Shown: positions 15,960 through 25,099, counted from the stretch's first letter. The stretch: DNA of 64,000 nucleotides from Rasiella rasia (GCF_011044175.1 NZ_CP049057.1:2371501-2435500), one strand, 5' to 3'. Translations and numbers: made by a program. Notes: a model not told the origin generated them from the letters alone.

Positions 15960-17729
15960 ATGAAAAGATTCTCAGTTTTAATACTCGTGTGTTGCATGCT
16001 CTTGGCTGGTATTGCCCAGGCACAGGTAACCTTTGTAGCTAAAGTGAGCAAGAAAAAGATTGGGCTTAACGAACGTGTACGCGTAGATTTTGAAATGAAC
16101 CAAGATGGCGATAATTTCAATCCGCCAGAGTTCGAAGGGTTTCAGGTAGTGGGTGGTCCTAATCAAGCCATAAGTAATTCATACTTTAATGGTAAAAGAA
16201 GTTACTCCAAAACGTATTCTTACTTTTTAGCACCTTCGTCGAAAGGGACTAAAACTATTGGGCAGGCAAGCATAGAAATTGAAGGTAAAACCTATAAAAC
16301 ACCTCCAGTTTCAGTAGTAGTTACAAATCCTGTAAAAATTTCAAAAGACGGTAGTAATGCAGAATATATAGCAGATGAAAATGTACATCTCGTAGCAGAG
16401 ATTTCTAATACCAATCCATATCTTAGTGAGGCTATTACGGTTACGTATAAACTTTATGTTTCGCATCAAGTAAGTATAACAAGTAATTGGCGCGAAATTA
16501 GTAGTCCGAAATACGCAGATTTCTGGAGTCAGAATATAAATACTCAGGGTAACTACAAGGTTTATGAAGGCAAATACAAAGGCGAAGATTATCGCTATGT
16601 AATCTTGCGAAGTACGGTACTCTATCCTCAGAAAATTGGCGAGTTAGAAATAGAGCCGCTTACGTTAGACATTCCTATAGACGTGCGTAGTAATAAGCGT
16701 ACTTTTTTTGGAAGACAGCCTATGGTTAGGGTAAATAAAACCGTTTCTGCGGGGAGTCGAACTATAGATGTAAAACCGTTTCCAATAGAAGGTAAGCCAG
16801 ATGAATTTGCCGGTGCCGTTGGAGATTTCCAGTTTCAAGTAAGTACAAATCGCACCACTTTAGATGCCAACGAAGCACTTGAACTTACCACCAAAATTTC
16901 TGGAAAAGGGAATTTAAAGCTATTCGATTTACCTTCTTTAAAGCTTCCGAGTGCCTTAGAAGTTTATGAGCCAGAACGCGTAAACCAGGTAACGGTACAG
17001 GCCGATGGTATGCGAGGAGCAATTGCAGAAAAATATACTGTTGTACCTCAATTCAAGGGCAATTATCCTATTAGACCTATTACGTTTACGTATTTCAACC
17101 CAAAAACTGAAAAATACGAGACCTTGTCCAGTGAAGAAGTAGTTATCAATGTGGCAAATGGTCCAGTGGCAAGTACCGAAAAGACAGACAAAGCAATTAC
17201 AACAACAGATACAGATCTTGACGATACACAATTTAAGTTTATTCAGTTAGATGCAAACTTAGAGCCCATTGCTACAACGTCATTCTTTAAATCAACCTTG
17301 TTTTGGTCGTTACTAGGCGGACCTATGTTACTTATACCTCTCTTTATTTTAGTTGGTAAGAAAAGGAAAGAACGTATGGCCGATGTGCAAGGAAATAAAC
17401 TTCGGAAAGCAGATAAATTAGCAAGAAAGTATTTAAGTAATGCCAAAAAGAACATGAAAGATCGTGTGGTGTTTTATGAAGCTTTAGAGCGTGCGCTTCA
17501 TAACTATTTAAAGGCCAAATTAAATATTGAAACGAGCGATTTTAGCAAAGAGAAGATTTCAACTTTATTGGCAGAGCGCAGTGTAGAACCGCAGGTAATT
17601 TCAGAATTTATTCAACTTTTAAAAAGTTGTGAATACGCAAGATATACACCAACAAGTGAGGTGGCTATGCAACAAGATTACGAGAAGGCTGCCAAGGTAA
17701 TTTCAACCATAGACAAACAAATACAGTAA
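15960..17729 (+). CDS. batD: BatD, large periplasmic Bat protein
   Basis: A 589-residue protein. Signal peptide 1-21 (AGIAQAQ), a large periplasmic region of repeated beta domains (22-440), a single TM near 443-465 (LFWSLLGGPMLLIPLFILVG) and a cytosolic helical tail of about 120 residues. The opening VTFVAKVSKKKIGLNERVRV is characteristic of the BatD (oxygen tolerance) family. It starts one base after the batC stop and ends one base before the batE start, so the three genes form a compact operon. Confidence 0.92.
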   Translation: MKRFSVLILVCCMLLAGIAQAQVTFVAKVSKKKIGLNERVRVDFEMNQDGDNFNPPEFEGFQVVGGPNQAISNSYFNGKRSYSKTYSYFLAPSSKGTKTIGQASIEIEGKTYKTPPVSVVVTNPVKISKDGSNAEYIADENVHLVAEISNTNPYLSEAITVTYKLYVSHQVSITSNWREISSPKYADFWSQNINTQGNYKVYEGKYKGEDYRYVILRSTVLYPQKIGELEIEPLTLDIPIDVRSNKRTFFGRQPMVRVNKTVSAGSRTIDVKPFPIEGKPDEFAGAVGDFQFQVSTNRTTLDANEALELTTKISGKGNLKLFDLPSLKLPSALEVYEPERVNQVTVQADGMRGAIAEKYTVVPQFKGNYPIRPITFTYFNPKTEKYETLSSEEVVINVANGPVASTEKTDKAITTTDTDLDDTQFKFIQLDANLEPIATTSFFKSTLFWSLLGGPMLLIPLFILVGKKRKERMADVQGNKLRKADKLARKYLSNAKKNMKDRVVFYEALERALHNYLKAKLNIETSDFSKEKISTLLAERSVEPQVISEFIQLLKSCEYARYTPTSEVAMQQDYEKAAKVISTIDKQIQ

Positions 17730-17730
17730 C

Positions 17731-18480
17731 ATGAAACATCTATTTTTCATACTTGTTGTACTTACAGGCACTTTGGGTTGGAGCCAGAATAATGCTTTGT
17801 TTGAACAAGGGAAAGAACACTATAAAAACGATAAATTTCAAGAAGCCATTAATAGTTGGGAGAAAGTGTTGGCCAATGGTAAACACTCATCTTCGCTATA
17901 TTTTAATCTCGCAAATGCCAACTATAAACTCAACAAGGTAGGACCTAGTATTTTTTATTATGAAAAGGCGCTTCAACTAGCACCAGGCGACGCAGATATT
18001 AAAACTAATTTAAAGTTTGCCGAAAATGCTCGAATAGATGCTATAGAGCCTTTGCCAAAAACCATTTTTTCTAAGTGGTATCATGCAATAGCTAGTTTGT
18101 TTACATATAATGGTTGGGCAAAACTTGCTGTGATGGCATCTATCTTTTTTGTGCTTTTATTTTTAAGCTACTGGTTTATAGTAGCTGAAGGCAAGAAGAG
18201 GCTGTTTTTTACAACGGCAATGCTCTCATTAGGATTGTTGGTTGTAAGTACCATTATGGCATTTCAAACGTATGCAGATGCAACAAAAGATAAGCCAGCG
18301 ATTGTTTTTGCCGAAAGCTCTGAAGCACGTGCAGAACCTAAAATGGGAAGTGAAGTGGCGTTTGTACTGCATGAAGGCACCAAGGTGCAAATCATTTCTG
18401 AAGAAGATGCATGGGTTCGCGTGCTACTTGTAAATGGAAAAGATGGTTGGATACCATCTAGTGATATAAAACAGTTATAG
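17731..18480 (+). CDS. batE: BatE, TPR plus SH3-like protein
   Basis: A 249-residue protein. Signal peptide 1-19 (GWSQ), TPR units at about 20-90 (FNLANANYKLNKVGPSIFYYEKAL), two TM segments (about 129-151 and 158-182), and a C-terminal bacterial SH3-like domain (about 190-249, ending DGWIPSSDIKQL). This order is typical of BatE. It closes the Bat operon. No strong terminator is visible directly after it. Confidence 0.9.
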   Translation: MKHLFFILVVLTGTLGWSQNNALFEQGKEHYKNDKFQEAINSWEKVLANGKHSSSLYFNLANANYKLNKVGPSIFYYEKALQLAPGDADIKTNLKFAENARIDAIEPLPKTIFSKWYHAIASLFTYNGWAKLAVMASIFFVLLFLSYWFIVAEGKKRLFFTTAMLSLGLLVVSTIMAFQTYADATKDKPAIVFAESSEARAEPKMGSEVAFVLHEGTKVQIISEEDAWVRVLLVNGKDGWIPSSDIKQL

Positions 18481-18519
18481 ATTTAAGATTAACTTAACAC
18501 GAATATTTCTTACGATTAT

Positions 18520-18527
18520 TATTTTTG
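18520..18527 (+). promoter_or_regulatory. Promoter -7 element (TATTTTTG) before the small exported protein
   Basis: TATTTTTG fits TAnnTTTG. It places the transcript start about 10-15 bases before the TTG at 18548, supporting a separate transcript after the Bat operon. Confidence 0.5.
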
Positions 18528-18547
18528 CCTTCTGAAAAAACAAAAAA

Positions 18548-18841
18548 TTGAATCTAAAAAGTATCTTTTTTTTAATGGTTTTTACCTGGTGTATTCTTAC
18601 ACCAGCAGTAGTGACTTTATGCGATATGAATATCAATATTGCAAGTGTTTTTTCAATGAATGAAGAAGAAAATTCGGAAACCTTCAAATTAGGAGCAAAA
18701 GAATATAACGCTCCCGAATCGATAAATGCAAAATTTATTTCGATTGAACTTTTCGAGAATTCAAATGCGTTTGGATATAGATCCCAATTTTGGGAGAAAG
18801 TATCTCAAGAAACGTTTTCTCCACCCCCAGAATACATCTAG
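18548..18841 (+). CDS. Small exported protein of unknown function upstream of SulP
   Basis: A 97-residue product from a TTG codon at 18548; the next ATG in frame (18575) would remove the basic residue needed for a signal sequence. Residues 2-25 form a hydrophobic signal or anchor (NLKSIFFLMVFTWCILTPAV). The mature part is acidic at first (NEEENSETF) and ends FSPPPEYI. Short exported proteins with a 'MNEEE' stretch after the hydrophobic segment are common in Flavobacteriaceae (recalled, not searched), and none has a known role that I can name. The position just ahead of the SulP transporter, with its own promoter-like element, suggests co-expression with the carbon cluster. Confidence 0.6.
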   Translation: MNLKSIFFLMVFTWCILTPAVVTLCDMNINIASVFSMNEEENSETFKLGAKEYNAPESINAKFISIELFENSNAFGYRSQFWEKVSQETFSPPPEYI

Positions 18842-18916
18842 AATTTTACGTTTAAAAGAGTCCTCGAACTCAAATTAAAAATTTATCGATTTATAATCGG
18901 TGTAAAAATCTATTGT

Positions 18917-20509
18917 ATGTTTTCAAAAATTAAAAGCGATCTCCCAGCGAGTATCGTAGTATTCTTTGTTGCCCTTCCTTTGTGCTTAGGTATAGCATTG
19001 GCAAGTGGCGCTCCTCTCTTTTCTGGTTTAATTTCAGGTATTGTAGGAGGAATTATTGTAGGAGCCTTAAGTGGCTCTCAAATTGGCGTAAGCGGTCCAG
19101 CAGCAGGACTCGCAGCCATTGTATTAACTGCTATTGGCACTTTAGGTGGCTATGAGAATTTTCTTGTGGCTGTAGTTCTTGGAGGTGCTATTCAGTTGCT
19201 CTTTGGAGTATTAAAGGCAGGTGTAATTGGTTATTACTTCCCGTCTTCAGTAATTAAAGGTATGCTAACAGGAATTGGAATTATCATTATTCTAAAACAA
19301 ATTCCTTATTTCTTCGGATTGGATAAAAACCCCGAAGGAGATTTTGCCTTTCTACAGGTAGATGGAGAAAATACGTTAACCGAGCTATTAAAAACTATTA
19401 ATGCTATTGTTAGTGGTAACATAGACATGGGAGCCACTGTTATTGCTTTTATTGCAATTACCATTCTCATTGTATGGAGTAATGTATTAAGTAAAAAAGG
19501 AAAGTTTTTTCAATTAGTACAAGGACCATTAGTAGCCGTAGTTGTTGGAATTGTATATTTTTTCATGACAAAAGATTCAAGTCTTAACCTTGTAAAAGAA
19601 CATTTAGTTTCTGTTCCCGTACCTGAGAGTTTATCAGAATTTCGTGACCAATTTGCATTCCCAAACTTTAGTGTTATTTGGATGCCAGAAATCTGGATTA
19701 CCGCTTTTACCATTGCATTGGTAGCGAGTTTAGAAACGTTACTTTGTGTTGAAGCTACAGATAAATTAGATCCGCAAAAGCGAGTTACGCCAACCAATAG
19801 AGAATTGCTTGCCCAGGGAACTGGAAATATGATTTCTGGATTTATTGGCGGATTGCCTATCACACAGGTAATTGTAAGAAGTTCTGCAAACGTACAATCT
19901 GGAGGGAAAACTAAAGCAAGTGCAATTATACACGGTATATTTTTGTTGATCTCAGTAATGCTTATACCGAACGTGCTTAACTACATTCCGTTGTCTGTTC
20001 TTGCCGCTATTTTGTTTATTGTTGGTTATAAATTAGCAAAGCCATCAACCTTCAAAGCATTGTATAAGGCCGGTTGGAAACAGTTCGTGCCATTCATTGT
20101 AACCGTAGTGGGAATTGTATTTACTGACTTACTTATTGGAATTGGGCTTGGACTTGCTGTTGGGATTGTAGTAGTATTGTTTAAGAGTTATCAAAACTCT
20201 CATTTCTTGCATATTGAAGATAAGAGTAATGGAAAACACAAAATCTCAATGACCTTAGCAGAAGAGGTAACCTTTTTTAACAAAGGTGCTATTCTTAAAG
20301 AGCTTGATAGTTTACCAAGAGATACTTATTTAGAGCTCGATGTTCGAAAAACACGATATCTTGATGCAGATATTGTTGAAATTCTAGATGATTTCGCCTT
20401 TAAGGCCAAAGAAAGAAATATTGACATAAAAATCATCTCAGAACGAGGAATCGCAGAAAATCCTCCAAGTTTTATAGAGTTTTTTAAACTCAGACCTAAA
20501 TCTGCCTAA
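18917..20509 (+). CDS. SulP-family anion transporter with STAS domain, probable bicarbonate transporter
   Basis: A 530-residue inner-membrane transporter. About 12-14 hydrophobic segments (residues 8-430) include the SulP motifs ALPLCLGIALASG and SGPAAGLAAIVLTAI. A C-terminal STAS domain follows (about 445-525, LELDVRKTRYLDADIVEILDDF). SulP proteins carry sulfate, bicarbonate or other anions. The adjacent beta-carbonic anhydrase favours bicarbonate, an inference from context. A short inverted repeat (CGATT-TAT-AATCG, 18887-18899) lies just upstream. The Usp gene starts 11 bases after the stop. Confidence 0.88.
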   Translation: MFSKIKSDLPASIVVFFVALPLCLGIALASGAPLFSGLISGIVGGIIVGALSGSQIGVSGPAAGLAAIVLTAIGTLGGYENFLVAVVLGGAIQLLFGVLKAGVIGYYFPSSVIKGMLTGIGIIIILKQIPYFFGLDKNPEGDFAFLQVDGENTLTELLKTINAIVSGNIDMGATVIAFIAITILIVWSNVLSKKGKFFQLVQGPLVAVVVGIVYFFMTKDSSLNLVKEHLVSVPVPESLSEFRDQFAFPNFSVIWMPEIWITAFTIALVASLETLLCVEATDKLDPQKRVTPTNRELLAQGTGNMISGFIGGLPITQVIVRSSANVQSGGKTKASAIIHGIFLLISVMLIPNVLNYIPLSVLAAILFIVGYKLAKPSTFKALYKAGWKQFVPFIVTVVGIVFTDLLIGIGLGLAVGIVVVLFKSYQNSHFLHIEDKSNGKHKISMTLAEEVTFFNKGAILKELDSLPRDTYLELDVRKTRYLDADIVEILDDFAFKAKERNIDIKIISERGIAENPPSFIEFFKLRPKSA

Positions 20510-20520
20510 AACTGAAATCT

Positions 20521-21306
20521 ATGAAAAATCAAAATAAACAAAATATACTGGTACTAACAGACTTAAAAGAAAATAGTCTGAACGTATTAAAAAGCGCGGC
20601 TAGTTTGGCCCATATGACAGATGCAGACATCGAATTATTTCATGTAAAAAAACCGTTAGAAGTAGTAAAACATGAAAATCAATTATCTGCAACTCGATCT
20701 ATCGAAGAAATTCATGCGAATGTAGTAGGTCAATTAAAACAATTGGCTCACGAAATTTATAGAACGCATGCTATTAAAGTGCGATACTCTTTTTCTTTCG
20801 GAAATATTAGAAATGAGGTAAAACATAAATTAGAACAACAACAACACGATATCGTTGTAGTTGGGAAGCGAACGACCAAGAAGCCTGCTTATTTAGGAGA
20901 TAATATGGTTCCATTCGTGCTCAAGAATTTTGACCGAATGGTTTTGGTAGCTGATACTAAAAACGTTATAGAAGCAAGTGAATCACTGGCTGTGGGTCTA
21001 TTAAAAGATACCACTTCAGACAATCCACTTGCTGCCACATTAGCTGCACATGCTAAAAAACCTTTGCGATTATTCACAGTTGCTTCCAAAAACCCAGCAG
21101 AAGTTGAGGCGAAACCCCATAGTGGTGAAATGGTGCGTTATATATTCGAGCAAAGTGATACGGTAGTTAAAAACATATCAAATTATATCACAAAAAACGC
21201 TATCAATCTAATTTGCGTCGCCGATCGTAATAAGCAACCCGGTGATGTAAATCTAAATAAAATCATAAATCAAGTAGGCGCATCACTATTAGTGCCTGCT
21301 AATTAA
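20521..21306 (+). CDS. Universal stress protein family protein
   Basis: A 261-residue protein. The N-terminal half (about 7-143) has the UspA pattern: ILVLTDLKENSLNVLKSAASLA, then HDIVVVGKRTTKKP. The canonical ATP-binding GxxGx9GS loop is not obvious, so nucleotide binding is uncertain. The second half looks like a degenerate repeat. It lies between SulP and carbonic anhydrase genes, so it may modulate transport or respond to carbon status; this is context-based. Confidence 0.75.
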   Translation: MKNQNKQNILVLTDLKENSLNVLKSAASLAHMTDADIELFHVKKPLEVVKHENQLSATRSIEEIHANVVGQLKQLAHEIYRTHAIKVRYSFSFGNIRNEVKHKLEQQQHDIVVVGKRTTKKPAYLGDNMVPFVLKNFDRMVLVADTKNVIEASESLAVGLLKDTTSDNPLAATLAAHAKKPLRLFTVASKNPAEVEAKPHSGEMVRYIFEQSDTVVKNISNYITKNAINLICVADRNKQPGDVNLNKIINQVGASLLVPAN

Positions 21307-21326
21307 TGATTATACTATCATTAATT
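21301..21326. repeat. Perfect 10-bp inverted repeat between usp and carbonic anhydrase genes
   Basis: AATTAATGAT (21301-21310) and ATCATTAATT (21317-21326) are exact reverse complements around a 6-base spacer. The repeat includes the usp stop codon. It is AT-rich and has no following T tract, so an operator or mRNA-processing hairpin is likelier than a terminator. Confidence 0.6.
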
Positions 21327-21355
21327 CGTAAATTTATAACAGAAAAAATAAAGAA

Positions 21356-21985
21356 ATGAAAGCACAAACTAAAGAAACACAAAGTAAGTATACACCTCAA
21401 TCTGCTATTGAAGCATTGCAAGAGGGGAATAAAAGATTTTTAAATACCAATCAATCAAACAGAGACTTATTAGGTCAGGTTCAGGATACGGCTGGAGGAC
21501 AATACCCATTTGCGGTTGTATTAAGCTGCATAGACTCTAGAGTACCAGTAGAATTGGTTTTTGATCAGGGAATAGGCGATATTTTTAGCGCAAGAGTTGC
21601 TGGAAATATTGTAAACGAAGATCTATTGGGAAGCATTGAATATGGATGTAAAGTAGCAGGTAGTAAAGCAGTAGTGGTATTAGGACATACAGGTTGCGGT
21701 GCCGTAAAGGGTGCATGCGACGATGTACAACTAGGAAACATTACACCATTATTAGCTAAAATAAAACCAGCTGTTGCAGCGGTAACATCACCTGTAGAGG
21801 GAAGTGAGCGCACAAGTGCTAATAGTACCTTCGTGAATGATGTTGTGTATAAAAATGTACATATGACTATTGATGAAATGAAGAATAACAGCGCAGTACT
21901 TTCAGAAATGGAAGCTGCTGGAGAAATTACTATTGTTGGTGCTGTGTATGACGTTGCATCTGGAAAAGTAGACTTTTTAAGCTAG
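21356..21985 (+). CDS. Beta-class carbonic anhydrase
   Basis: A 209-residue zinc enzyme that interconverts CO2 and bicarbonate. The zinc ligands are clear: Cys58, then Asp60-Ser-Arg62 (CIDSR, catalytic dyad), His111 and Cys114 in GHTGCGAVKGA. There is no signal peptide, so it is cytosolic. Placed between two SulP genes, it would trap or supply bicarbonate for carboxylation. A strong terminator follows at 22022, so the second SulP gene is transcribed separately. Confidence 0.93.
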   Translation: MKAQTKETQSKYTPQSAIEALQEGNKRFLNTNQSNRDLLGQVQDTAGGQYPFAVVLSCIDSRVPVELVFDQGIGDIFSARVAGNIVNEDLLGSIEYGCKVAGSKAVVVLGHTGCGAVKGACDDVQLGNITPLLAKIKPAVAAVTSPVEGSERTSANSTFVNDVVYKNVHMTIDEMKNNSAVLSEMEAAGEITIVGAVYDVASGKVDFLS

Positions 21986-22021
21986 TTCAGAAAAAGCAAA
22001 ATTAAAATTTTTGTTAAAGAA

Positions 22022-22063
22022 GCGAACTGAAACATGAAATTTCGGTTCGCTTTCGTTATTTTT
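22022..22063 (+). terminator. Rho-independent terminator after carbonic anhydrase
   Basis: An 11-bp stem (22022-22032 with 22040-22050, one G-T pair) with a 7-base loop, followed by a T-rich stretch. Confidence 0.85.
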
Positions 22064-22143
22064 AAGACATTCAGAAAAGTAAGTAATCATTAACAACCAA
22101 AAGAGAAACAAATTTTATTTCGCCTTTTACTAATATTCATTAC

Positions 22144-23991
22144 ATGAAAAACATCTTTACGAACCTCCGCGGAAATTTATTTGGCGGTATCACAGCAGGA
22201 ATTGTTGCATTACCCTTGGCATTGGCCTTTGGAGTGCAATCAGGTTTAGGGCCAAGTGCCGGACTCTACGGCGCAATTATGATTGGTTTCTTTGCATCAT
22301 TATTTGGTGGAACTAACACTCAAATTTCAGGGCCTACGGCGCCAATGACAGCAGTGTCTATGGTAATTATTGCGGGTATTATTGCCGCTAATGATGGCGA
22401 TGTAGAAAGAGCGCTTCCCTATATTTTGCTAGTTTTTTTATTAGCAGGACTTTTTCAAATTATACTAGGATTAGTAGGCTTGGGAAAATATATAAAATAC
22501 ATACCCTATCCTGTGGTCTCAGGATTCATGACCGCCATTGGGGTTATTATTTTAGTTACACAAATATTACCTATGATGGGGTATTACACCATAGACGATA
22601 CCGAACTTATAACACAATATAAACCGCAGGCTGAAGAAGTTTTGCTCGACAAAATTTTAAAAGATGAAGCTGGGGAAGGTATTTTGGTGCTAGAAGATTT
22701 CGAAGAAACAGTACGCCGCGCAAAATTAATTTCAGAGGACGAAATAAATGCCGAAGCTGCCACCTTGGCTAAATCTGCTGGCTCTGGTGTTTTAGGAGCT
22801 ATCAAGTCGTTTCCGAGAGCATTAAACAATATTAATTGGTTAGAATTTGCTTTAGCTGGAGCTACAATTTTTATCATTTTCGGATTTAAGAAAATTACAA
22901 CCAAAGTTCCAAGTACATTAGTCGCCCTGCTGGCAGTTTCGGTCACCGCCTATTTTATGAAATGGGATTACAGGCCTATTCAGGAAATTCCATCCGGATT
23001 CCCAACACTGCACCTAGAAATGTTCTCCAATTTTAATTTTGGAAGTATTTCACCCTACATTTTTACAGCCATCACATTGGCGTTTTTAGGGGCTATCGAT
23101 TCTTTACTCACCTCGGTAGTGGCAGATAATATGACTAAAACTAAGCACAACCCTAATCAAGAATTAGTGGGACAAGGTATTGGAAATAGTATCGCCTCTA
23201 TGTTTGGTGGTATTCCTGGAGCAGGCGCAACTATTAGAACAGTAGTGAATATTAACAGTGGAGGTACAACAAAACTTTCTGGTATGGTGGCATCGATTTT
23301 ATTGCTTGTTATTTTATTGGCATTAGGACCTATAGCTTCCCAAATTCCTGCAGCGGTTCTTGCGGGTATTTTAATTACTGTTGGTATTGGAGTAATGGAC
23401 TATAAAGGTCTGAAGGCTATTCCAAAAATGCCGCGTAGTGAAGTTATCATTATGGTGGTGGTGTTGCTATTATCTGTATTTTGGAATTTAGTGTATGCCG
23501 TAGGAATCGGACTCGTACTCGCAGCCCTGATTTTCATGAAGAAAATTGGAGATTCTACTGCAACGCGTTCTAAAGTGGTTCCACTACAGAAAGCAGACGA
23601 ACTAGAATTACCTTGGAGTGATGAAATTAAACTTCCTGCCGAGTTAAAAGAAGAGGTATTTATTAAGCGCCTTGCTGGACCGTTGTTCTTCGGAAATACT
23701 AACGATTTTCAAGCGCTCGCAATGAAGATACCTGAAAGCGCTACACACTTAGTAATACGTATGGGCAAAGTCTCCTATATGGACCAATCTGGTTTATATG
23801 CTATGGAAGATACCGTGTTGCGTCTAAAACGTAGTGGGGTAAAAGTATTGTTAGTAAACCTGATGGAACAACCACGACTTATGATGGAGAAAATTGATAT
23901 CATCCCAGATTTAATTCCGGAACATAAAATATTTAAATCGTTTAAAGAGGCGATGCAATACATAGAAAAAAACGTTGAAGACGTGGTGTAA
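22144..23991 (+). CDS. Second SulP-family transporter with STAS domain and long internal insert
   Basis: A 615-residue inner-membrane transporter. It carries the SulP signature GGITAGIVALPLALAFGVQSGLGPSAGLYGAI and SGPTAPMTAVS. A hydrophilic acidic insert of about 80 residues (150-230) interrupts the membrane domain after the GFMTAIGVIILVTQILPMMGYY helix. The C-terminal STAS domain (about 505-605) contains VSYMDQSGLYAMEDT, with the Ser typical of phosphorylatable STAS domains. The usual length is 550-570, so the insert accounts for the excess. Substrate probably bicarbonate or sulfate. Confidence 0.88.
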   Translation: MKNIFTNLRGNLFGGITAGIVALPLALAFGVQSGLGPSAGLYGAIMIGFFASLFGGTNTQISGPTAPMTAVSMVIIAGIIAANDGDVERALPYILLVFLLAGLFQIILGLVGLGKYIKYIPYPVVSGFMTAIGVIILVTQILPMMGYYTIDDTELITQYKPQAEEVLLDKILKDEAGEGILVLEDFEETVRRAKLISEDEINAEAATLAKSAGSGVLGAIKSFPRALNNINWLEFALAGATIFIIFGFKKITTKVPSTLVALLAVSVTAYFMKWDYRPIQEIPSGFPTLHLEMFSNFNFGSISPYIFTAITLAFLGAIDSLLTSVVADNMTKTKHNPNQELVGQGIGNSIASMFGGIPGAGATIRTVVNINSGGTTKLSGMVASILLLVILLALGPIASQIPAAVLAGILITVGIGVMDYKGLKAIPKMPRSEVIIMVVVLLLSVFWNLVYAVGIGLVLAALIFMKKIGDSTATRSKVVPLQKADELELPWSDEIKLPAELKEEVFIKRLAGPLFFGNTNDFQALAMKIPESATHLVIRMGKVSYMDQSGLYAMEDTVLRLKRSGVKVLLVNLMEQPRLMMEKIDIIPDLIPEHKIFKSFKEAMQYIEKNVEDVV

Positions 23992-24013
23992 GCAACACAG
24001 TTAAAACTTTTTT

Positions 24014-24050
24014 AAACCGTGCAATAGTATTCTGTTGCGCGGTTTTTATT
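24014..24050. terminator. Probably bidirectional terminator between SulP2 and cvpA
   Basis: AAACCGTGCAA (24014-24024) pairs with TTGCGCGGTTT (24035-24045), with A tracts upstream and T tracts downstream. It lies between two convergent genes. Confidence 0.8.
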
Positions 24051-24567
24051 TTGGCTCTTCTTTTTCTGCATTTGTTTCATATCGGTCTACTTCTTTCAGA
24101 ATGTACGGAACAATTATAGGGGCTAAACTAGCTACTGGCTCATAAAGTACAGACGTGTCTCGGTCTTCCTCCGATAGAATCGATATGGTCGGGGAGGCGT
24201 TTACAAACATAAAGACTACACTTATAATTAAAGCAAATTTCAGCACGTTAAAAACACCGCCAAAGAGCTTGTTCACAATACCTAAAGCAGCAAAATCTGC
24301 TATTTTGGTGAAAAATTTGCCAGCCAAAGAGATTAGCATCACTATGGCTAGAAAAGTAACTGCAAATGCGGTTAAATTCACCGTTTGCTCGTTCCAATCT
24401 GTCCATCCTGCAATATAGCTTGCGGCATATTCAGAAAAATAAACAGCGCCGTAGACACCAGCAATAAGTCCTACAAGACCTGCTAGAGCTACAAAAAGCC
24501 CTTTTTTATACCCAATTACAAATGCAATTAGTAAAATAACTCCAACAACAATATCTATGGTATTCAT
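24046..24567 (-). CDS. CvpA family membrane protein
   Basis: A 173-residue protein with four hydrophobic helices (about 5-23, 27-47, 62-84, 100-122), starting NTIDIVVGVILLIAFVIGYKKG, which matches the CvpA family pattern. Escherichia coli CvpA is needed for colicin V export and bile resistance; the molecular role in Bacteroidota is unknown. It is divergent from the next gene, with the start at 24567. In many relatives it lies near pheS, as here. Confidence 0.85.
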   Translation of the reverse strand: MNTIDIVVGVILLIAFVIGYKKGLFVALAGLVGLIAGVYGAVYFSEYAASYIAGWTDWNEQTVNLTAFAVTFLAIVMLISLAGKFFTKIADFAALGIVNKLFGGVFNVLKFALIISVVFMFVNASPTISILSEEDRDTSVLYEPVASLAPIIVPYILKEVDRYETNAEKEEPK

Positions 24568-24641
24568 AACTCCCGTTTGTAGTAAAGATAACGAAATCGA
24601 ATTATACGCCTCGTTGTTTTTCTAGTTCAAGCTGGGCGGTG

Positions 24642-24649
24642 TACCTTTG
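24642..24649 (+). promoter_or_regulatory. Promoter -7 element (TACCTTTG) for the pheS region
   Basis: TACCTTTG fits TAnnTTTG. It fixes the next gene start at 24666 rather than at 24639, because the latter would lie upstream of the promoter. Confidence 0.6.
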
Positions 24650-24665
24650 CATTTCAGAAAAAAAT

Positions 24666-25025
24666 ATGTCAAGAGATCAACAATTAAAAGAACGATGGGA
24701 GGCGGTTGTAAGCCTTTTAAGTAACCGATTTGCAGACGGCGCTCCGTTAGATTTAGATGCCATCATCTATTTGGTAGGGTTGCAGGAACTTGGACAATTA
24801 CACCGAAAGTTCAAGAAGGATGAAAAACTGAATCTTATGCACATTGCTATTTGTAGGCTCTTAGAACCTTTTGGGTACTATGAGTTTGAATATTTTGATG
24901 AGCAGGGCTGGCCACACTACAAGATTCTGGAACAATTGCCACCCCTTAAAGCTGGTGAACAGAGTATCCTTATGAAGGAAGCTATTGTGCAGTATTTTAT
25001 TGAAAAGGAAGTGATAGAATCGTAG
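24666..25025 (+). CDS. Conserved protein of unknown function upstream of pheS
   Basis: A 119-residue cytosolic protein starting MSRDQQLKERWEAVVSLL. It is helical, with no motif I can assign to a named family. The pattern LDAIIYLVGLQELGQ and LMHIAICRLLEPFGYYEF suggests a compact helical domain, and conserved neighbours of pheS of similar size occur in Flavobacteriaceae. The start was chosen by the promoter position and a short A-rich leader. Function unknown. Confidence 0.75.
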   Translation: MSRDQQLKERWEAVVSLLSNRFADGAPLDLDAIIYLVGLQELGQLHRKFKKDEKLNLMHIAICRLLEPFGYYEFEYFDEQGWPHYKILEQLPPLKAGEQSILMKEAIVQYFIEKEVIES

Positions 25026-25099
25026 CTATTTTCACTGCGGAAATGTTAGCATCATTGCCTATATTTTACGTAATTTTGCTGGTTCAAGTACGCGTTATA

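Noticed and set aside
15554-16120. Long hydrophobic open frame (188 residues) on the minus strand over batC
   Set aside because: It is the antisense of the Asp/Lys-rich low-complexity codons of batC and the batD start; composition alone creates it.
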